NCBI RefSeq assembly: GCF_001667035.1 | Contig: NZ_LZIR01000098.1 | Coordinates: 36,340-100,339 of the forward strand | From: Mycobacterium sp. 852002-51057_SCH5723018 | Lineage (GTDB): Bacteria; Actinomycetota; Actinomycetes; Mycobacteriales; Mycobacteriaceae | DNA length: 64,000 nt | Reading direction: 5' to 3' | In this document: positions 9,037 to 18,132 of the stretch, piece by piece | How the letters are laid out: each line of letters opens with the position of its first letter | How positions within the stretch are numbered: position 1 is the first letter of the stretch | Notes under the pieces: model-generated | Seen by the model: only the letters and a program-made list of their open reading frames with translations | Told to the model about the DNA's origin: nothing | Databases searched by the model: none | Made by a program: the position numbers and the translations under genes

Positions 9037-10204
9037 ATGCTCGACTTTGGGGCGTTACCACCGGAGATCAACTCGGGGCTGATGTATGCGGGTCCAGGCT
9101 CAACTTCGATGATGGGGGCGGCTTCTGGGTGGAATATCCTTGCCGCTGAGCTCAATTCGGCCGCCGTAGCCTACGACAGGGTGGTGAACACCTTGTCCAG
9201 CGAGGAGTGGTTAGGGCCGGCCTCGGCAGCGATGGCGGAGGCCGTCACCCCTTATGTGGAATGGATGAGAACCACTGCCGCTGCGGCTGAGCATGCGGCC
9301 AGTCAAGCCATGTCCGCTGTGACAGCTTTCGAAACGGCGCTTGCCACGATCGTGCCGCCGCCCGTGATCGCGGCCAACCGTCTCAATCTGGCGCAGCTGC
9401 TGTCCACCAACGTGCTGGGCCAAAACACCGCGGCGATAGCAGCTTTGGAAGCCCAGTATGGGGAAATGTGGGCAATCGACTCGGCCACGATGTATAACTA
9501 TGCGGGCCGATCGGCGAGCATCTCGGCGGTCAAACCCTTCGCCTCGGCACCCCACACGACCAACCCCGCAGGTATGGCCCATCAGACCGCCTCGGTCACC
9601 GCGGCCACGGGTACCTCGGCGGGCACGGCGCAAAACACGTTGCACAATGCTATGAGCAACGTCACCTCGGCGCTGGGAAAGCTGTCCACCGGTGTGGTGG
9701 CCGCCGAAGCGGCGGCCCCGCCGGCGGATCCGGTGAAGAGCGTGCTGTCCTCGGGGTTGGTGGGATACCTCGGTGACATTTTCACCTTCTACGCACCGTT
9801 TTCCACCACGTTCTACAACACTGAGGGCCTGCCCTTCTTCTCCGCTGGCATCGCCAACACCTTTATGACGATCGCGAAAACCGCGGGCTCATTTGGCGGT
9901 CGTAGCCCCACCGGCACTCGGGCTAGGGCTGGCCCATGGCGGGGCTTCGGTTGCGGGAGCGTTGGGCCACGCGACCTCCGTCGGTCGTTTGTCGGTCCCG
10001 CCGGTCTGGGGCGAGAACATGCTGGGGCAGCCACACCACGGGGCGGTTCTGCCGGTCAGCAATATCAGGGAAGCCCCGGACGCACGGGCGGGAAACATGT
10101 TCGGCGGCATGCCGCTGGCCGGGGCAGGTGACGGAGGCGCCGGCAGGGGACCCCGATACGGCATGCGTCTCACCGTCATGCCCCGCCCACCGGCCGCCGG
10201 GTAG
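9037..10204 (+). pseudogene. PPE family gene with a single-base frameshift
   Basis: The gene opens with LDFGALPPEINSGLMYAG and has the WLGPAS turn and VPPPVIAANR of the PPE domain, so the N-terminal 280 residues are intact. Near 9892-9900 the conserved continuation moves to the next frame. There it reads RLSVPPVWGENMLG (the SVP motif) and ends MPRPPAAG at 10204. Removing one T from the TTT run at 9892-9894 would give a normal 388-residue PPE protein. Unrepaired, the first frame continues with unrelated residues to 10131. It may be a true mutation, a phase-variable tract or a sequencing error. It follows the PE gene by ten bases. Confidence 0.85.
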
Positions 10205-10219
10205 CGCCCTCGCGCCGCC

Positions 10220-11038
10220 TCAATAGGGAAGGCGGCCGCCGAGTGTCCGCGTCACCTGATCGGCGGCCCCGACCACGTTTTCGGCCCACAGCTCGGCGCG
10301 CTCGTGTGGCAGACGAAAGCTCGGTCCGCTGATCATCAGCGCACCGGCCACCCTGCCGCGAGAATCGAACACCGGCGCTGCGACCCCCGTAGCGCCCTCG
10401 TCACGCTCCCCGGAGGTAACGGCGAACCCCATGCGCCGCGTGTCTTCTACCTTGGCGCGCAACAAGTCTGGATCGGTGATGGTCGCATCGGTGAACCGGT
10501 CCAGGCCCTCCGACAGCACGTCGTCCAAGGCCTCGTCGTCCCAGGCCATCAACACCCGGCCCGCCGACCCGACGTGCAGCGGGACCACCTTTCCCACGTG
10601 CATCTCACGCCGGATCGCATGGCGCGTCTCGGCAATGGCGACGCACACCCGGAACGGGCCCTCCCGGCGGAAGAAGCACGCCGTCTCACCGCTGGCGTCG
10701 CGCAGCGACTCCAGCGCCGGCGACACCGCCTGCAAGATGTCCATGCTGCTCGCGACGGGGGCCGCCCAGTAGGCGACGCGGGCGCCGATCCGAAAGCGGT
10801 CGCCGACCCGGTCGAGGAACTCCTCGGCCACCAAATTGGCCACCAGCCGCTGCACCGTCGACGTCGGATAGCCGGTGCGCGCACGAATCTCGCCGAGGGT
10901 CAACTCGGGCTCCGACAGCGTGAATGCGTCCATGATGCCGCGGATCTTCACCAAAACCAGCAGCGGTTTGATGCCCGGTGACAACGGCCGCGACGATGGC
11001 GCCAACGGTGGAACAGCCAAGCCCTCGGCCTCACTCAT
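10220..11038 (-). CDS. IclR family transcriptional regulator
   Basis: A 272-residue regulator. The N-terminal winged helix-turn-helix (about residues 28-90) contains LTLGEIRARTGYPTSTVQRL. The C-terminal effector domain shows the IclR pattern HVGSAGRVLMAW and GFAVTSGERDEGATGVAAPVFD. The ATG at 11038 was chosen because the residues upstream are low-complexity and arginine-rich. IclR proteins usually sense small organic acids. The genes it controls are not obvious: the divergent neighbour is a siderophore-interacting protein, while the organic-acid genes at 3753-7476 lie just beyond the PE/PPE cluster. Confidence 0.9.
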   Translation of the reverse strand: MSEAEGLAVPPLAPSSRPLSPGIKPLLVLVKIRGIMDAFTLSEPELTLGEIRARTGYPTSTVQRLVANLVAEEFLDRVGDRFRIGARVAYWAAPVASSMDILQAVSPALESLRDASGETACFFRREGPFRVCVAIAETRHAIRREMHVGKVVPLHVGSAGRVLMAWDDEALDDVLSEGLDRFTDATITDPDLLRAKVEDTRRMGFAVTSGERDEGATGVAAPVFDSRGRVAGALMISGPSFRLPHERAELWAENVVGAADQVTRTLGGRLPY

Positions 11039-11145
11039 TCGTTCATTCTCCCGTATCGGATTCGCCGCACCGCCCAACGCGCAAAACTGCGCAATCGGGG
11101 AAGCTCGTATAGTCGACGGGGGGTCGGGTCTGGACAGGAGGATAA

Positions 11146-12006
11146 GTGGCCGGTCGACCTCTGCAGTTCTTCGAAGTTGTCCGCACCAAGCAACTCGCAC
11201 CCCACATGGTCCGAGTCGTGCTCGGGAGCAGTCAATTCGACACCTTCGTGCCGAGCAAATTCACCGACTCTTACGTCAAGCTGGTTTTCGTCCCGGACGA
11301 CGTGGACGTCGCCGGGCTGCCCCAGCCGTTGACGCTGGACAGCTTCGCCGATCTCGCCCCGGAGAAAAGGCCTTCGGTGCGGACCATGACGGTCCGCCAC
11401 GTCGACCCCGCGGCCGGCGAGCTCACCCTCGACATCGTCGTGCACGGCGAGCACGGGATCGCGGGCATCTGGGCCACGGAGGCCGAGCCCGGCCAGCCGA
11501 TCTACCTGATGGGCCCCGGCGGCGCCTACACCCCCGACCCGGCCGCCGACTGGCACCTGCTGGCCGGCGACGAGTCGGCGCTGCCGGCCATTGCCGCGGC
11601 GCTCGAAGCGTTGCCCCCCAACGCTGTCGGCAAGGCGTTCATCGAGGTGGCCGGCCCCGCCGACGAAATCCCCCTGACCGCACCGGAATCGGTGCAGGTG
11701 AACTGGGTCTATCGGGGTGGCCGCGCGGACCTCGTTCCCGAGGACCGCGCGGGCGACTTCGCGCCGCTGATCGAGGCCGTCACCACCACCCTGTGGTTGC
11801 CCGGGCAGGTGCACGTTTTCATCCACGGCGAGGCGCAGGCCGTCATGCACAACCTGCGGCCGTACATCCGCAAGGAGCGCGGCGTGGACGCGAAGTGGGC
11901 GTCGTCCATCTCGGGCTACTGGCGGCGCGGCCGCACCGAAGAGACTTTCCGGCAGTGGAAGAAGGAACTGGCCGAGGCGGAGACCGGGGCTGCCGGGGCT
12001 TCTTAG
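11146..12006 (+). CDS. viuB: Siderophore-interacting protein (ViuB/SIP family ferric reductase)
   Basis: A 286-residue flavin-dependent ferric-siderophore reductase of the SIP family. It has an N-terminal FAD-binding beta barrel (KRPSVRTMTVRHVDPAAGEL, with the RxxT-type FAD contact), and a C-terminal NAD(P)H-like domain with LLAGDESALPAIAAALEALP and the terminal WASSISGYWRRGRTEE. Such proteins release iron from internalised siderophores in the cytoplasm. The start is a GTG at 11146 preceded by AGGAGG at 11137-11142, an unusually strong ribosome-binding site. The M. tuberculosis counterpart is Rv2895c. Confidence 0.93.
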   Translation: MAGRPLQFFEVVRTKQLAPHMVRVVLGSSQFDTFVPSKFTDSYVKLVFVPDDVDVAGLPQPLTLDSFADLAPEKRPSVRTMTVRHVDPAAGELTLDIVVHGEHGIAGIWATEAEPGQPIYLMGPGGAYTPDPAADWHLLAGDESALPAIAAALEALPPNAVGKAFIEVAGPADEIPLTAPESVQVNWVYRGGRADLVPEDRAGDFAPLIEAVTTTLWLPGQVHVFIHGEAQAVMHNLRPYIRKERGVDAKWASSISGYWRRGRTEETFRQWKKELAEAETGAAGAS

Positions 12007-12040
12007 GGGCCGACCTTCGCCCGGCTGGCATGCTCGTCGC

Positions 12041-13204
12041 ATGGCTCATTTTGGGGACTACCAGAACGAGATCTACCTGCAGGGACTCGCAGGGGTGGTG
12101 CCGCCGTGGCCGATGGCCTTCACTGAGCTGGAGGCCAAGGCCGCCACGGCGCTGCCGCCGTCGGTCTGGTCCTACGTCGCGGGCGGGGCCGGTGACGAGC
12201 GCACGCAGCGGGCCAATTGCACGGCCTTCGAGCGGTGGGGCCTCATCCCGCGCATGTTCGTCGGCGCCGCGCAGCGCGACCTTTCCATCGACCTGTTCGG
12301 AATGACCCTGCCGTCGCCGATCTTCATGGCGCCGATCGGCGTCATCGGCATCTGCGCCCAGGACGGCCACGGCGATTTGGCCACCGCCCGCGCGGCCGCG
12401 CGCACCGGCGTTCCGATGGTGGCCTCCACGTTGACCGTGGATCCGATGGAAGACGTCGCCGCCGCCCTGGGCGACACGCCGGGGTTCTTCCAGCTGTACA
12501 CGCCGAACGACCGCGATCTGGCCGCCAGCCTCGTGCACCGCGCCGAGGCGGCCGGCTTCAAGGGCATCGTCGTCACCCTCGACACCTGGGTCACCGGCTG
12601 GCGCCCGCGCGACCTGGGCACGTCGAACTTCCCCCAGCTGCGCGGGCACTGCCTGGCCAACTACACCAGCGACCCCGTCTTCCGCGCCGGCCTGGCACGC
12701 CCGCCGGAAGAGGACCCGCAATCCGCCGTGCTGCGCTGGGTGCAGGTCTTCGGTAACGCCCTCACCTGGGACGACCTGCCCTGGCTGCGCTCGTTGACCG
12801 ACCTGCCCCTGCTGGTCAAGGGCATCTGCCACCCCGACGACGCCCGGCGCGCCAGGGACGGCGGCGTCGACGGCATCTACTGCTCCAATCACGGCGGCCG
12901 GCAGGCCAACGGCGGCCTGCCCGCGATCGACTGCCTGCCCGCGGTGGTGGAGGCGGCCGACGGGCTGCCCGTGCTCTTCGACTCGGGCATCCGCAGCGGC
13001 GCCGACGTCATCAAGGCGCTGGCGCTGGGCGCGACCGCGGTCGGTGTGGGCCGTCCGTACGCCTACGGCCTGGCGCTCGGCGGCGTCGACGGCATCGTCC
13101 ACGTGCTGCGCATGCTGCTCGCCGAAGCGGACCTGATCATGGCCGTCGACGGCTATCCCGCGCTCAAAGATCTCACCCCGGACACGCTTCGGCGCGTCGA
13201 CTGA
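12041..13204 (+). CDS. Lactate 2-monooxygenase (FMN-dependent alpha-hydroxyacid oxidase family)
   Basis: A 387-residue FMN enzyme that closely matches M. smegmatis lactate 2-monooxygenase, which converts L-lactate and O2 to acetate, CO2 and water. The start HFGDYQNEIYLQGL and SYVAGGAGDERTQRAN are characteristic. FMN and substrate residues lie in APIGVIGICAQDGHGD, LDTWVTGWRPRDLG and the active-site IYCSNHGGRQANGGLP (catalytic His, substrate Arg). The phosphate site is LFDSGIRSGADVIKAL. It is a single gene between viuB and xerC, where M. tuberculosis has a different oxidoreductase (Rv2893), so this is a lineage difference. A related 2-hydroxyacid oxidase is the alternative. Confidence 0.9.
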   Translation: MAHFGDYQNEIYLQGLAGVVPPWPMAFTELEAKAATALPPSVWSYVAGGAGDERTQRANCTAFERWGLIPRMFVGAAQRDLSIDLFGMTLPSPIFMAPIGVIGICAQDGHGDLATARAAARTGVPMVASTLTVDPMEDVAAALGDTPGFFQLYTPNDRDLAASLVHRAEAAGFKGIVVTLDTWVTGWRPRDLGTSNFPQLRGHCLANYTSDPVFRAGLARPPEEDPQSAVLRWVQVFGNALTWDDLPWLRSLTDLPLLVKGICHPDDARRARDGGVDGIYCSNHGGRQANGGLPAIDCLPAVVEAADGLPVLFDSGIRSGADVIKALALGATAVGVGRPYAYGLALGGVDGIVHVLRMLLAEADLIMAVDGYPALKDLTPDTLRRVD

Positions 13205-13236
13205 GCCGGCCCTGCGGCTCCTGCCAACGTAAGGGC

Positions 13237-14133
13237 GTGGACGCGATCCTCGCCGAGTTCGACCAGTACCTGAACCTGCAGTGCGGCCGTTCCGCGCACA
13301 CCCGCCGGGCGTATCTGGGCGACCTGCGCTCGCTGTTCGCCTTTCTCGAGTCCCGCGGGATCGGCCTCGACGGACTGAGCGTGCCGGTCCTGCGGGCGTG
13401 GCTGGCGACGGCGGCCGGCGCCGGTGCGGCCCGCACCACGCTGGCCCGGCGCACCTCGGCGGTCAAGGCTTTCACCGCGTGGGCGGCGCGGCGGGGGCTG
13501 CTCACCGACGACCCGGCCGCCCGGCTGCAGGTGCCGAAGGCCCACCGCACCCTTCCGTCCGTGCTGCGCCAGGACCAGGCGCTGCAGGCCATGGCCGCGG
13601 CGAAATCCGGTGCGCAGCAAGGTGATCCGCTGGCCTTGCGGGACCGGTTGATCGTCGAGCTGCTGTATGCCACCGGCATCCGGGTGAGCGAGCTGTGCGG
13701 CCTGGACGTCGACGACGTGGACACCGGGCATCGGCTGGTGCGGGTGCTGGGCAAGGGCAACAAGCAGCGCACCGCGCCGTTCGGGACGCCGGCGGCCGAA
13801 GCGCTGAGCGCCTGGCTGGCCGACGGTCGTCCCGCCCTGGTGACCGCGGAGTCGGGCCCGGCGCTGCTGCTGGGTGCCCGCGGCCGCCGGCTCGACGTGC
13901 GCCAGGCGCGCACCGTCGTGCACCAGACCGTCGCCGCGGTCGACGGTGCGCCCGACATGGGGCCGCACGGGCTGCGGCACAGCGCGGCCACGCACCTGCT
14001 GGAGGGCGGGGCCGACCTGCGGGTGGTCCAGGAATTGCTCGGCCACTCCAGCCTGGCGACCACTCAGCTCTACACGCACGTCGCGGTGTCCCGGTTGCGC
14101 GCGGTGCACGACCAGGCCCACCCGCGGGCCTGA
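13237..14133 (+). CDS. xerC: Tyrosine recombinase XerC
   Basis: A 298-residue tyrosine recombinase for chromosome dimer resolution. The N-terminal SAM-like core-binding domain spans residues 1-90. The catalytic domain has the Arg in ATGIRVSELCGL, Lys in GKGNKQRTAPF, HGLRHSAATHLL (His and Arg), LLGHSSLATTQLYTHV (His and the nucleophilic Tyr). All six catalytic residues are in place. The start is a GTG at 13237. It is vertically conserved core genome (M. tuberculosis Rv2894c) and not a phage integrase: length and context fit XerC, and no attachment-site duplication is visible. Confidence 0.95.
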   Translation: MDAILAEFDQYLNLQCGRSAHTRRAYLGDLRSLFAFLESRGIGLDGLSVPVLRAWLATAAGAGAARTTLARRTSAVKAFTAWAARRGLLTDDPAARLQVPKAHRTLPSVLRQDQALQAMAAAKSGAQQGDPLALRDRLIVELLYATGIRVSELCGLDVDDVDTGHRLVRVLGKGNKQRTAPFGTPAAEALSAWLADGRPALVTAESGPALLLGARGRRLDVRQARTVVHQTVAAVDGAPDMGPHGLRHSAATHLLEGGADLRVVQELLGHSSLATTQLYTHVAVSRLRAVHDQAHPRA

Positions 14134-14224
14134 ATTCCGCGGGGTGTGCAGTCAGGGCCTTGAGTGTGCAGCCTGGGTGACGACACGCCGTGGGAGATCG
14201 CCATGGATGCACACGCGGTGCGCC

Positions 14225-14716
14225 TCACCCGTACAGCGGCTTGAGCCGGATCGGCGTCGACCTCAGCAGCCCCAGCGGGTCGACATACTCGGCGCGCGAC
14301 GCCGGGCCCCACATCGCGCCCCAGTGCAAGCACGCCGCGGCCGGGCAGCCGGGATGCCCGGCCACCAGCTCGCCGATCACCGTCCCGGCCGTCACCGCCT
14401 CACCGACCCGCACCGCCGCCCGGACCGGCTCGTAGCTGGTGTGCAATCCACCCGGATGGGCCAGCGACACCACGGGCCGCCCGGCCAGCAGCCCGGCGAA
14501 CACCACCGTCGCCGCGCCCGCCGCATACACGCGCTGACCGGGGGAGCCGGGCAGGTCAACGCCCCGATGGCCGGGATTCCAGTCGGGTGCGGGGGCGTCG
14601 AACCGTCGGGTCACGGCCGGGGCCGGCCGCATCGGCCAGTCCAACCGCACGTCGTCGGCGGCCGCCGGGGCCGCGCCGGCCAGCGTCAAGCACAGAATCA
14701 GCCCCGCCCATCGCAC
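14225..14716 (-). CDS. Secreted M23 (LytM-type) peptidase-like protein
   Basis: A 163-residue exported protein with a signal peptide of about 20 residues (MRWAGLILCLTLAGAAPAAA). The M23 domain has GHRGVDLPGSPG (zinc ligands His50 and Asp54), His92 in LHTSYEPV and a final CLHWG. In the canonical family the last motif is HxH; here its first position is Cys129, with His131 kept. The change, together with the short length, leaves catalysis uncertain; a peptidoglycan-binding or endopeptidase role at the wall is plausible. It lies convergent to xerC and divergent from rpsB, as does Rv2891 in M. tuberculosis. Confidence 0.85.
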   Translation of the reverse strand: MRWAGLILCLTLAGAAPAAADDVRLDWPMRPAPAVTRRFDAPAPDWNPGHRGVDLPGSPGQRVYAAGAATVVFAGLLAGRPVVSLAHPGGLHTSYEPVRAAVRVGEAVTAGTVIGELVAGHPGCPAAACLHWGAMWGPASRAEYVDPLGLLRSTPIRLKPLYG

Positions 14717-14796
14717 CGGTTCAGTTCAGTGGCACGCCGACGCCCTCACCACTCACCACCGCCGGTGCTGTGGAAAAACCACCTGCTGAGTCGGTG

Positions 14797-14802
14797 TAAA
14801 CT
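14797..14802 (+). promoter_or_regulatory. Possible -10 element for rpsB-tsf
   Basis: TAAACT fits the mycobacterial SigA -10 pattern TAnnnT and has a TG just upstream, as in extended -10 promoters. It lies 177 bases before the rpsB start, which would leave a long leader. No good -35 hexamer is seen. Assigned from pattern and position only. Confidence 0.35.
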
Positions 14803-14925
14803 GCTGGTCGCAGCTCGCTAGCGGGCTGACTTCGCGCGTCTGCAGCCAACCGATTGCCGTGCGGTCCCGTGTCCGGGTTTCCCTTCGGGGAGTCCGAGCC
14901 GGGCGCGGCATCGGCAGACGCCAGG

Positions 14926-14949
14926 GCCCGGCTTCACCCGACGCCGGGC
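14926..14949 (+). promoter_or_regulatory. Hairpin in the rpsB leader
   Basis: Perfect 7-bp arms GCCCGGC (14926-14932) and GCCGGGC (14943-14949) with a 10-base loop, 30 bases before the rpsB ATG. No T-run follows, so it is not an ordinary terminator. In E. coli S2 represses rpsB-tsf through the leader; a similar role here is a guess. Confidence 0.35.
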
Positions 14950-14978
14950 GACAACCGACAACAAAGGAATGGCCGACC

Positions 14979-15845
14979 ATGGCTGTTGTAACCATGAAAC
15001 AGCTGCTCGACAGCGGCACCCACTTCGGGCACCAGACCCGTCGCTGGAATCCCAAGATGAAGCGGTTCATCTTCACCGACCGCAACGGCATCTACATCAT
15101 CGACCTGCAGCAGACCCTGACCTTCATCGACAAGGCGTACGAGTTCGTCAAGGAGACCGTCGCCCACGGCGGCACGGTGCTGTTCGTCGGCACCAAGAAG
15201 CAGGCGCAGGAATCCGTCGCCGCCGAGGCGACCCGCGTCGGCATGCCGTATGTCAACCAGCGCTGGCTGGGCGGCATGCTCACCAACTTCTCCACGGTGC
15301 ACAAGCGGCTGCAGCGCCTCAAGGAGCTCGAGGCGATGGAGCAGACCGGCGGCTTCGAGGGGCGCACCAAGAAGGAGATCCTGGGCCTGACCCGCGAGAA
15401 GAACAAGCTGGAACGCAGCCTCGGCGGCATCCGGGACATGAACAAGGTGCCGTCGGCCATCTGGGTCGTCGACACCAACAAGGAGCACATCGCCGTCGGC
15501 GAGGCCCGCAAGCTGGGCATCCCGGTCATCGCGATCCTGGACACCAACTGCGACCCCGACGAGGTCGACTACCCGATCCCGGGCAACGACGACGCAATCC
15601 GTTCGGCCGCGCTGCTGACCAAAGTGATCGCCTCCGCGGTCGCCGAGGGCCTGCAGGCCCGCGCCGGGTTGGGCCGCGGCGACGGCAAGCCCGAGGTCGA
15701 GGCCGCCGAGCCGCTCGCCGAATGGGAGCAGGAACTGCTGGCCGCTGCAACAACTCCCGTCGCCGCCGGTGCCGCCCCCGCTGCTGGCTCCCCTGTTCAA
15801 GACGCCGCATTGGGCGCATCCGAATCGACCACTGACCCCTCTTAG
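14979..15845 (+). CDS. rpsB: 30S ribosomal protein S2
   Basis: A 288-residue S2. Family blocks are readable throughout: MKQLLDSGTHFGHQTRRWNP, FIFTDRNGIYIIDLQQT, VNQRWLGGMLTNFSTV, IWVVDTNKEHIAVGEARKLG and the C-terminal DAIRSAALLTKVIA. A 55-residue Ala/Pro/Glu-rich tail follows the conserved fold, as in other mycobacteria. The ATG at 14979 begins the standard MAVVTMKQLL; AAAGGA lies upstream. It is co-transcribed with tsf 12 bases downstream. Core gene, certain. Confidence 0.99.
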   Translation: MAVVTMKQLLDSGTHFGHQTRRWNPKMKRFIFTDRNGIYIIDLQQTLTFIDKAYEFVKETVAHGGTVLFVGTKKQAQESVAAEATRVGMPYVNQRWLGGMLTNFSTVHKRLQRLKELEAMEQTGGFEGRTKKEILGLTREKNKLERSLGGIRDMNKVPSAIWVVDTNKEHIAVGEARKLGIPVIAILDTNCDPDEVDYPIPGNDDAIRSAALLTKVIASAVAEGLQARAGLGRGDGKPEVEAAEPLAEWEQELLAAATTPVAAGAAPAAGSPVQDAALGASESTTDPS

Positions 15846-15857
15846 GAAGGCTGACCA

Positions 15858-16685
15858 TTGGCGAACTTCACCGCCGCCGACGTCAAGCGGCTTCGGGAAC
15901 TCACCGGTGCCGGCATGCTCGACTGCAAGAACGCGCTGGCCGAAACCGACGGCGACTTCGACAAGGCCGTCGAGGCGCTGCGGATCAAGGGCGCCAAGGA
16001 CGTCGGCAAGCGCGCCGAGCGGGCCACCGCCGAAGGCCTGGTCGCGGCCAAGGACGGCGCGCTGATCGAGCTGAACTCCGAGACCGACTTCGTCGCCAAG
16101 AATGCCGAGTTCCAGGCCCTGGCCGACCAGGTCGTCGACGCCGCCCTGGCCGCCAAGGCCACCGACGTCGACAGCCTCAAGGCTTCCCCTATTAGCCAAG
16201 ATTCGGCGACTACCACGGTCGAGCAGGCCATCGCCGACCTGTCGGCCAAGATCGGCGAGAAGCTGGAACTGCGCCGCGTGCAGTACTTCGACGGCAACGT
16301 CGAGACCTACCTGCACAAGCGCGCTGCCGACCTGCCGCCGGCCGTCGGGGTGCTGGTCGAGTTCACCGGTGACGACAAGAACGCGGCGCACGCCGCCGCG
16401 CTGCAGATCGCCGCGCTCAAGGCCCGTTACCTGTCCCGCGAGGACGTGCCCGAGGACGTGGTGGCGACTGAGCGCCGCATCGCCGAGGAAACCGCCAAGG
16501 CGGAGGGCAAGCCCGAGCAGGCGCTGCCCAAGATCGTCGAGGGCCGGCTGAACGGCTTCTTCAAGGACACGGTGCTGCTCGAGCAGCCGTCGGTGTCCGA
16601 CAGCAAGAAGACCGTCAAGGCCCTGCTCGACGAGGCCGGTGTGACGGTGACGCGGTTCGTTCGCTTCGAGGTGGGCCAGGCCTAG
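15858..16685 (+). CDS. tsf: Translation elongation factor Ts (TTG start)
   Basis: A 275-residue EF-Ts, the guanine-nucleotide exchange factor for EF-Tu. The N-terminal UBA-like domain has VKRLRELTGAGMLDCKNAL. The Tu-contact segment is ELNSETDFVAKN, near residues 73-84. Two core subdomains follow, with KIVEGRLNGFFKDTVLLEQ. The start is a TTG at 15858 (ANFTAADVK) with TAGGAAGG at 15843-15850; no ATG or GTG fits the conserved N-terminus. Around residue 112 a short SPISQDSATTT segment appears longer than the M. tuberculosis protein as I recall it. Confidence 0.98.
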   Translation: MANFTAADVKRLRELTGAGMLDCKNALAETDGDFDKAVEALRIKGAKDVGKRAERATAEGLVAAKDGALIELNSETDFVAKNAEFQALADQVVDAALAAKATDVDSLKASPISQDSATTTVEQAIADLSAKIGEKLELRRVQYFDGNVETYLHKRAADLPPAVGVLVEFTGDDKNAAHAAALQIAALKARYLSREDVPEDVVATERRIAEETAKAEGKPEQALPKIVEGRLNGFFKDTVLLEQPSVSDSKKTVKALLDEAGVTVTRFVRFEVGQA

Positions 16686-16721
16686 CCCCGGCCTACCCCG
16701 GAAGCGGCTAGCGTCACAGTT

Positions 16722-18128
16722 ATGCGACGCGTGCACGCTTTCGGCGACGATGCCCTCGGTGACCTCGACGCCGTCGGCCTGGCCGGCGCCATCCGGGCCG
16801 GTTCGGTTGGCAGGGCCGACCTGGTCGAGGCGGCCATCGCGCGCGCCGAGGCGGTCACCCCGGCCCTCAACGGCTTGGCTCACGCCGCGTTCGATCAGGC
16901 GCGGTCCGCCGCCTCGGCCCCCGCGAACGGTTTTTTTGGCGGCGTCCCGACGTTCGTCAAGGACAACATCGACGTCGCCGGGCAGCCCAGCATGCACGGC
17001 GCCGACGCGTGGGCGCCCTTTGACGCCCCCGCCGACGGCGTCTTCACCACGCTGTATCTCGGCACCGGCCTGACCTCGCTCGGCAAGACGCAGCTGTCGG
17101 AGTTCGGCTTCAGCGCGTCCGCCGAGCACCCGCGGCTCGGGCCGGTCCGCAACCCGTGGGACACCGAATACACCGCGGGGGCGTCGTCGTCGGGATCCGG
17201 GGCGTTCGTCGCCGCCGGCGTGGTCCCGATCGCCCACGCCAACGACGGCGGCGGCTCGATCCGGATTCCGGCGTCCTGCAACGGGCTGGTGGGACTCAAG
17301 CCGTCGCGCGGCCGGTTGCCCCTGGACCCGGCGCACCGCCGGATGCCCGTGGGCATCGTCGCCAACGGCGTGCTGACCCGTTCGGTGCGCGACACCGCGG
17401 CGTTCTACCGGGAGGCCGAGCGAATCTGGCGCAATCCCAAGCTGGCGCCCATCGGCGACGTGACGGGCCCCGGCAGGCAGCGGCTGCGGATCGCCGTCCT
17501 CACCCGCTCGGTCCAGCGCGAATGCAGCCCCGCGGTGCGCGAACTGGCCTTGAAATCGGCCGGGCTCCTCGAGGAGCTGGGCCACCGCGTCGAACACCTC
17601 GACGAGCCCCCCGTGCCGGCCAGCTTCGTCGATGACTTCGTGCTGTATTGGGGCTTCCTGGCGTTGGCCCAGGTGCGGGGCGGCCGGCGCCTGTTCGGCA
17701 ATACCTTCGACCGCACCCGGCTGGACAGCCTGACTCTCGGCCTGGAGCGATACAGCGGCCGCAACATCCACCACCTGCCTATGGCAATCATGCGGCTGCG
17801 CAGGCTGCGGCGGCGCACCGCGGAGTTCTTCCGCACCTACGACGCGGTGCTCACCCCGACGCTGGCGGACGAGACGCCGCGGATCGGGTACCTGGCGCCG
17901 ACCGACTACCGGCAGGTGATGGACCGGCTGATCGATTGGGTGGCGTTCACCCCGCTGCAGAACGTCACCGGCGAGCCGGCGATCTCGCTGCCCGTGGCCC
18001 AATCCGCGACCGGCATGCCGGTGGGCATGATGCTCTCTACCGACCTCGGGCAGGAATCGCTGCTGCTCGAACTGGCCTTTGAGCTGGAAGCGGCCCGGCC
18101 GTGGGCGCGGATCCAAGCCGCGAGCTGA
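16722..18128 (+). CDS. amiC: Amidase of the amidase-signature family
   Basis: A 468-residue amidase hydrolysing carboxamides to acid and ammonia. The Ser-cisSer-Lys machinery is recognisable: Lys in PTFVKDNIDVAG near residue 80, the Gly/Ser signature AGASSSGSGAFVAAGVVP near residues 150-167 and GGGSIRIPASCNGLVGLKPS near residues 171-190. The C-terminal NVTGEPAISLPV segment is also typical. It matches M. tuberculosis amiC (Rv2888c) in position after tsf and opposite a MarR gene. The physiological substrate is unknown. Its stop is four bases from the convergent MarR stop. Confidence 0.92.
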   Translation: MRRVHAFGDDALGDLDAVGLAGAIRAGSVGRADLVEAAIARAEAVTPALNGLAHAAFDQARSAASAPANGFFGGVPTFVKDNIDVAGQPSMHGADAWAPFDAPADGVFTTLYLGTGLTSLGKTQLSEFGFSASAEHPRLGPVRNPWDTEYTAGASSSGSGAFVAAGVVPIAHANDGGGSIRIPASCNGLVGLKPSRGRLPLDPAHRRMPVGIVANGVLTRSVRDTAAFYREAERIWRNPKLAPIGDVTGPGRQRLRIAVLTRSVQRECSPAVRELALKSAGLLEELGHRVEHLDEPPVPASFVDDFVLYWGFLALAQVRGGRRLFGNTFDRTRLDSLTLGLERYSGRNIHHLPMAIMRLRRLRRRTAEFFRTYDAVLTPTLADETPRIGYLAPTDYRQVMDRLIDWVAFTPLQNVTGEPAISLPVAQSATGMPVGMMLSTDLGQESLLLELAFELEAARPWARIQAAS

Positions 18129-18132
18129 TCCG

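Noticed and set aside
13237..14133. Phage or integrative-element integrase near xerC.
   Set aside because: Length, motifs and synteny fit chromosomal XerC, and there is no flanking direct repeat, tRNA target or phage gene.
14134..14224. Repeat of GTGTGCAG and a GCACAC between xerC and the M23 gene.
   Set aside because: The matches are short and imperfect and do not form a convincing dyad.
14934..18116. A 1060-codon open frame antisense to rpsB, tsf and amiC.
   Set aside because: It is the complement of three well-conserved genes; long antisense frames are expected in high-GC DNA. Its sequence has no domain resemblance.
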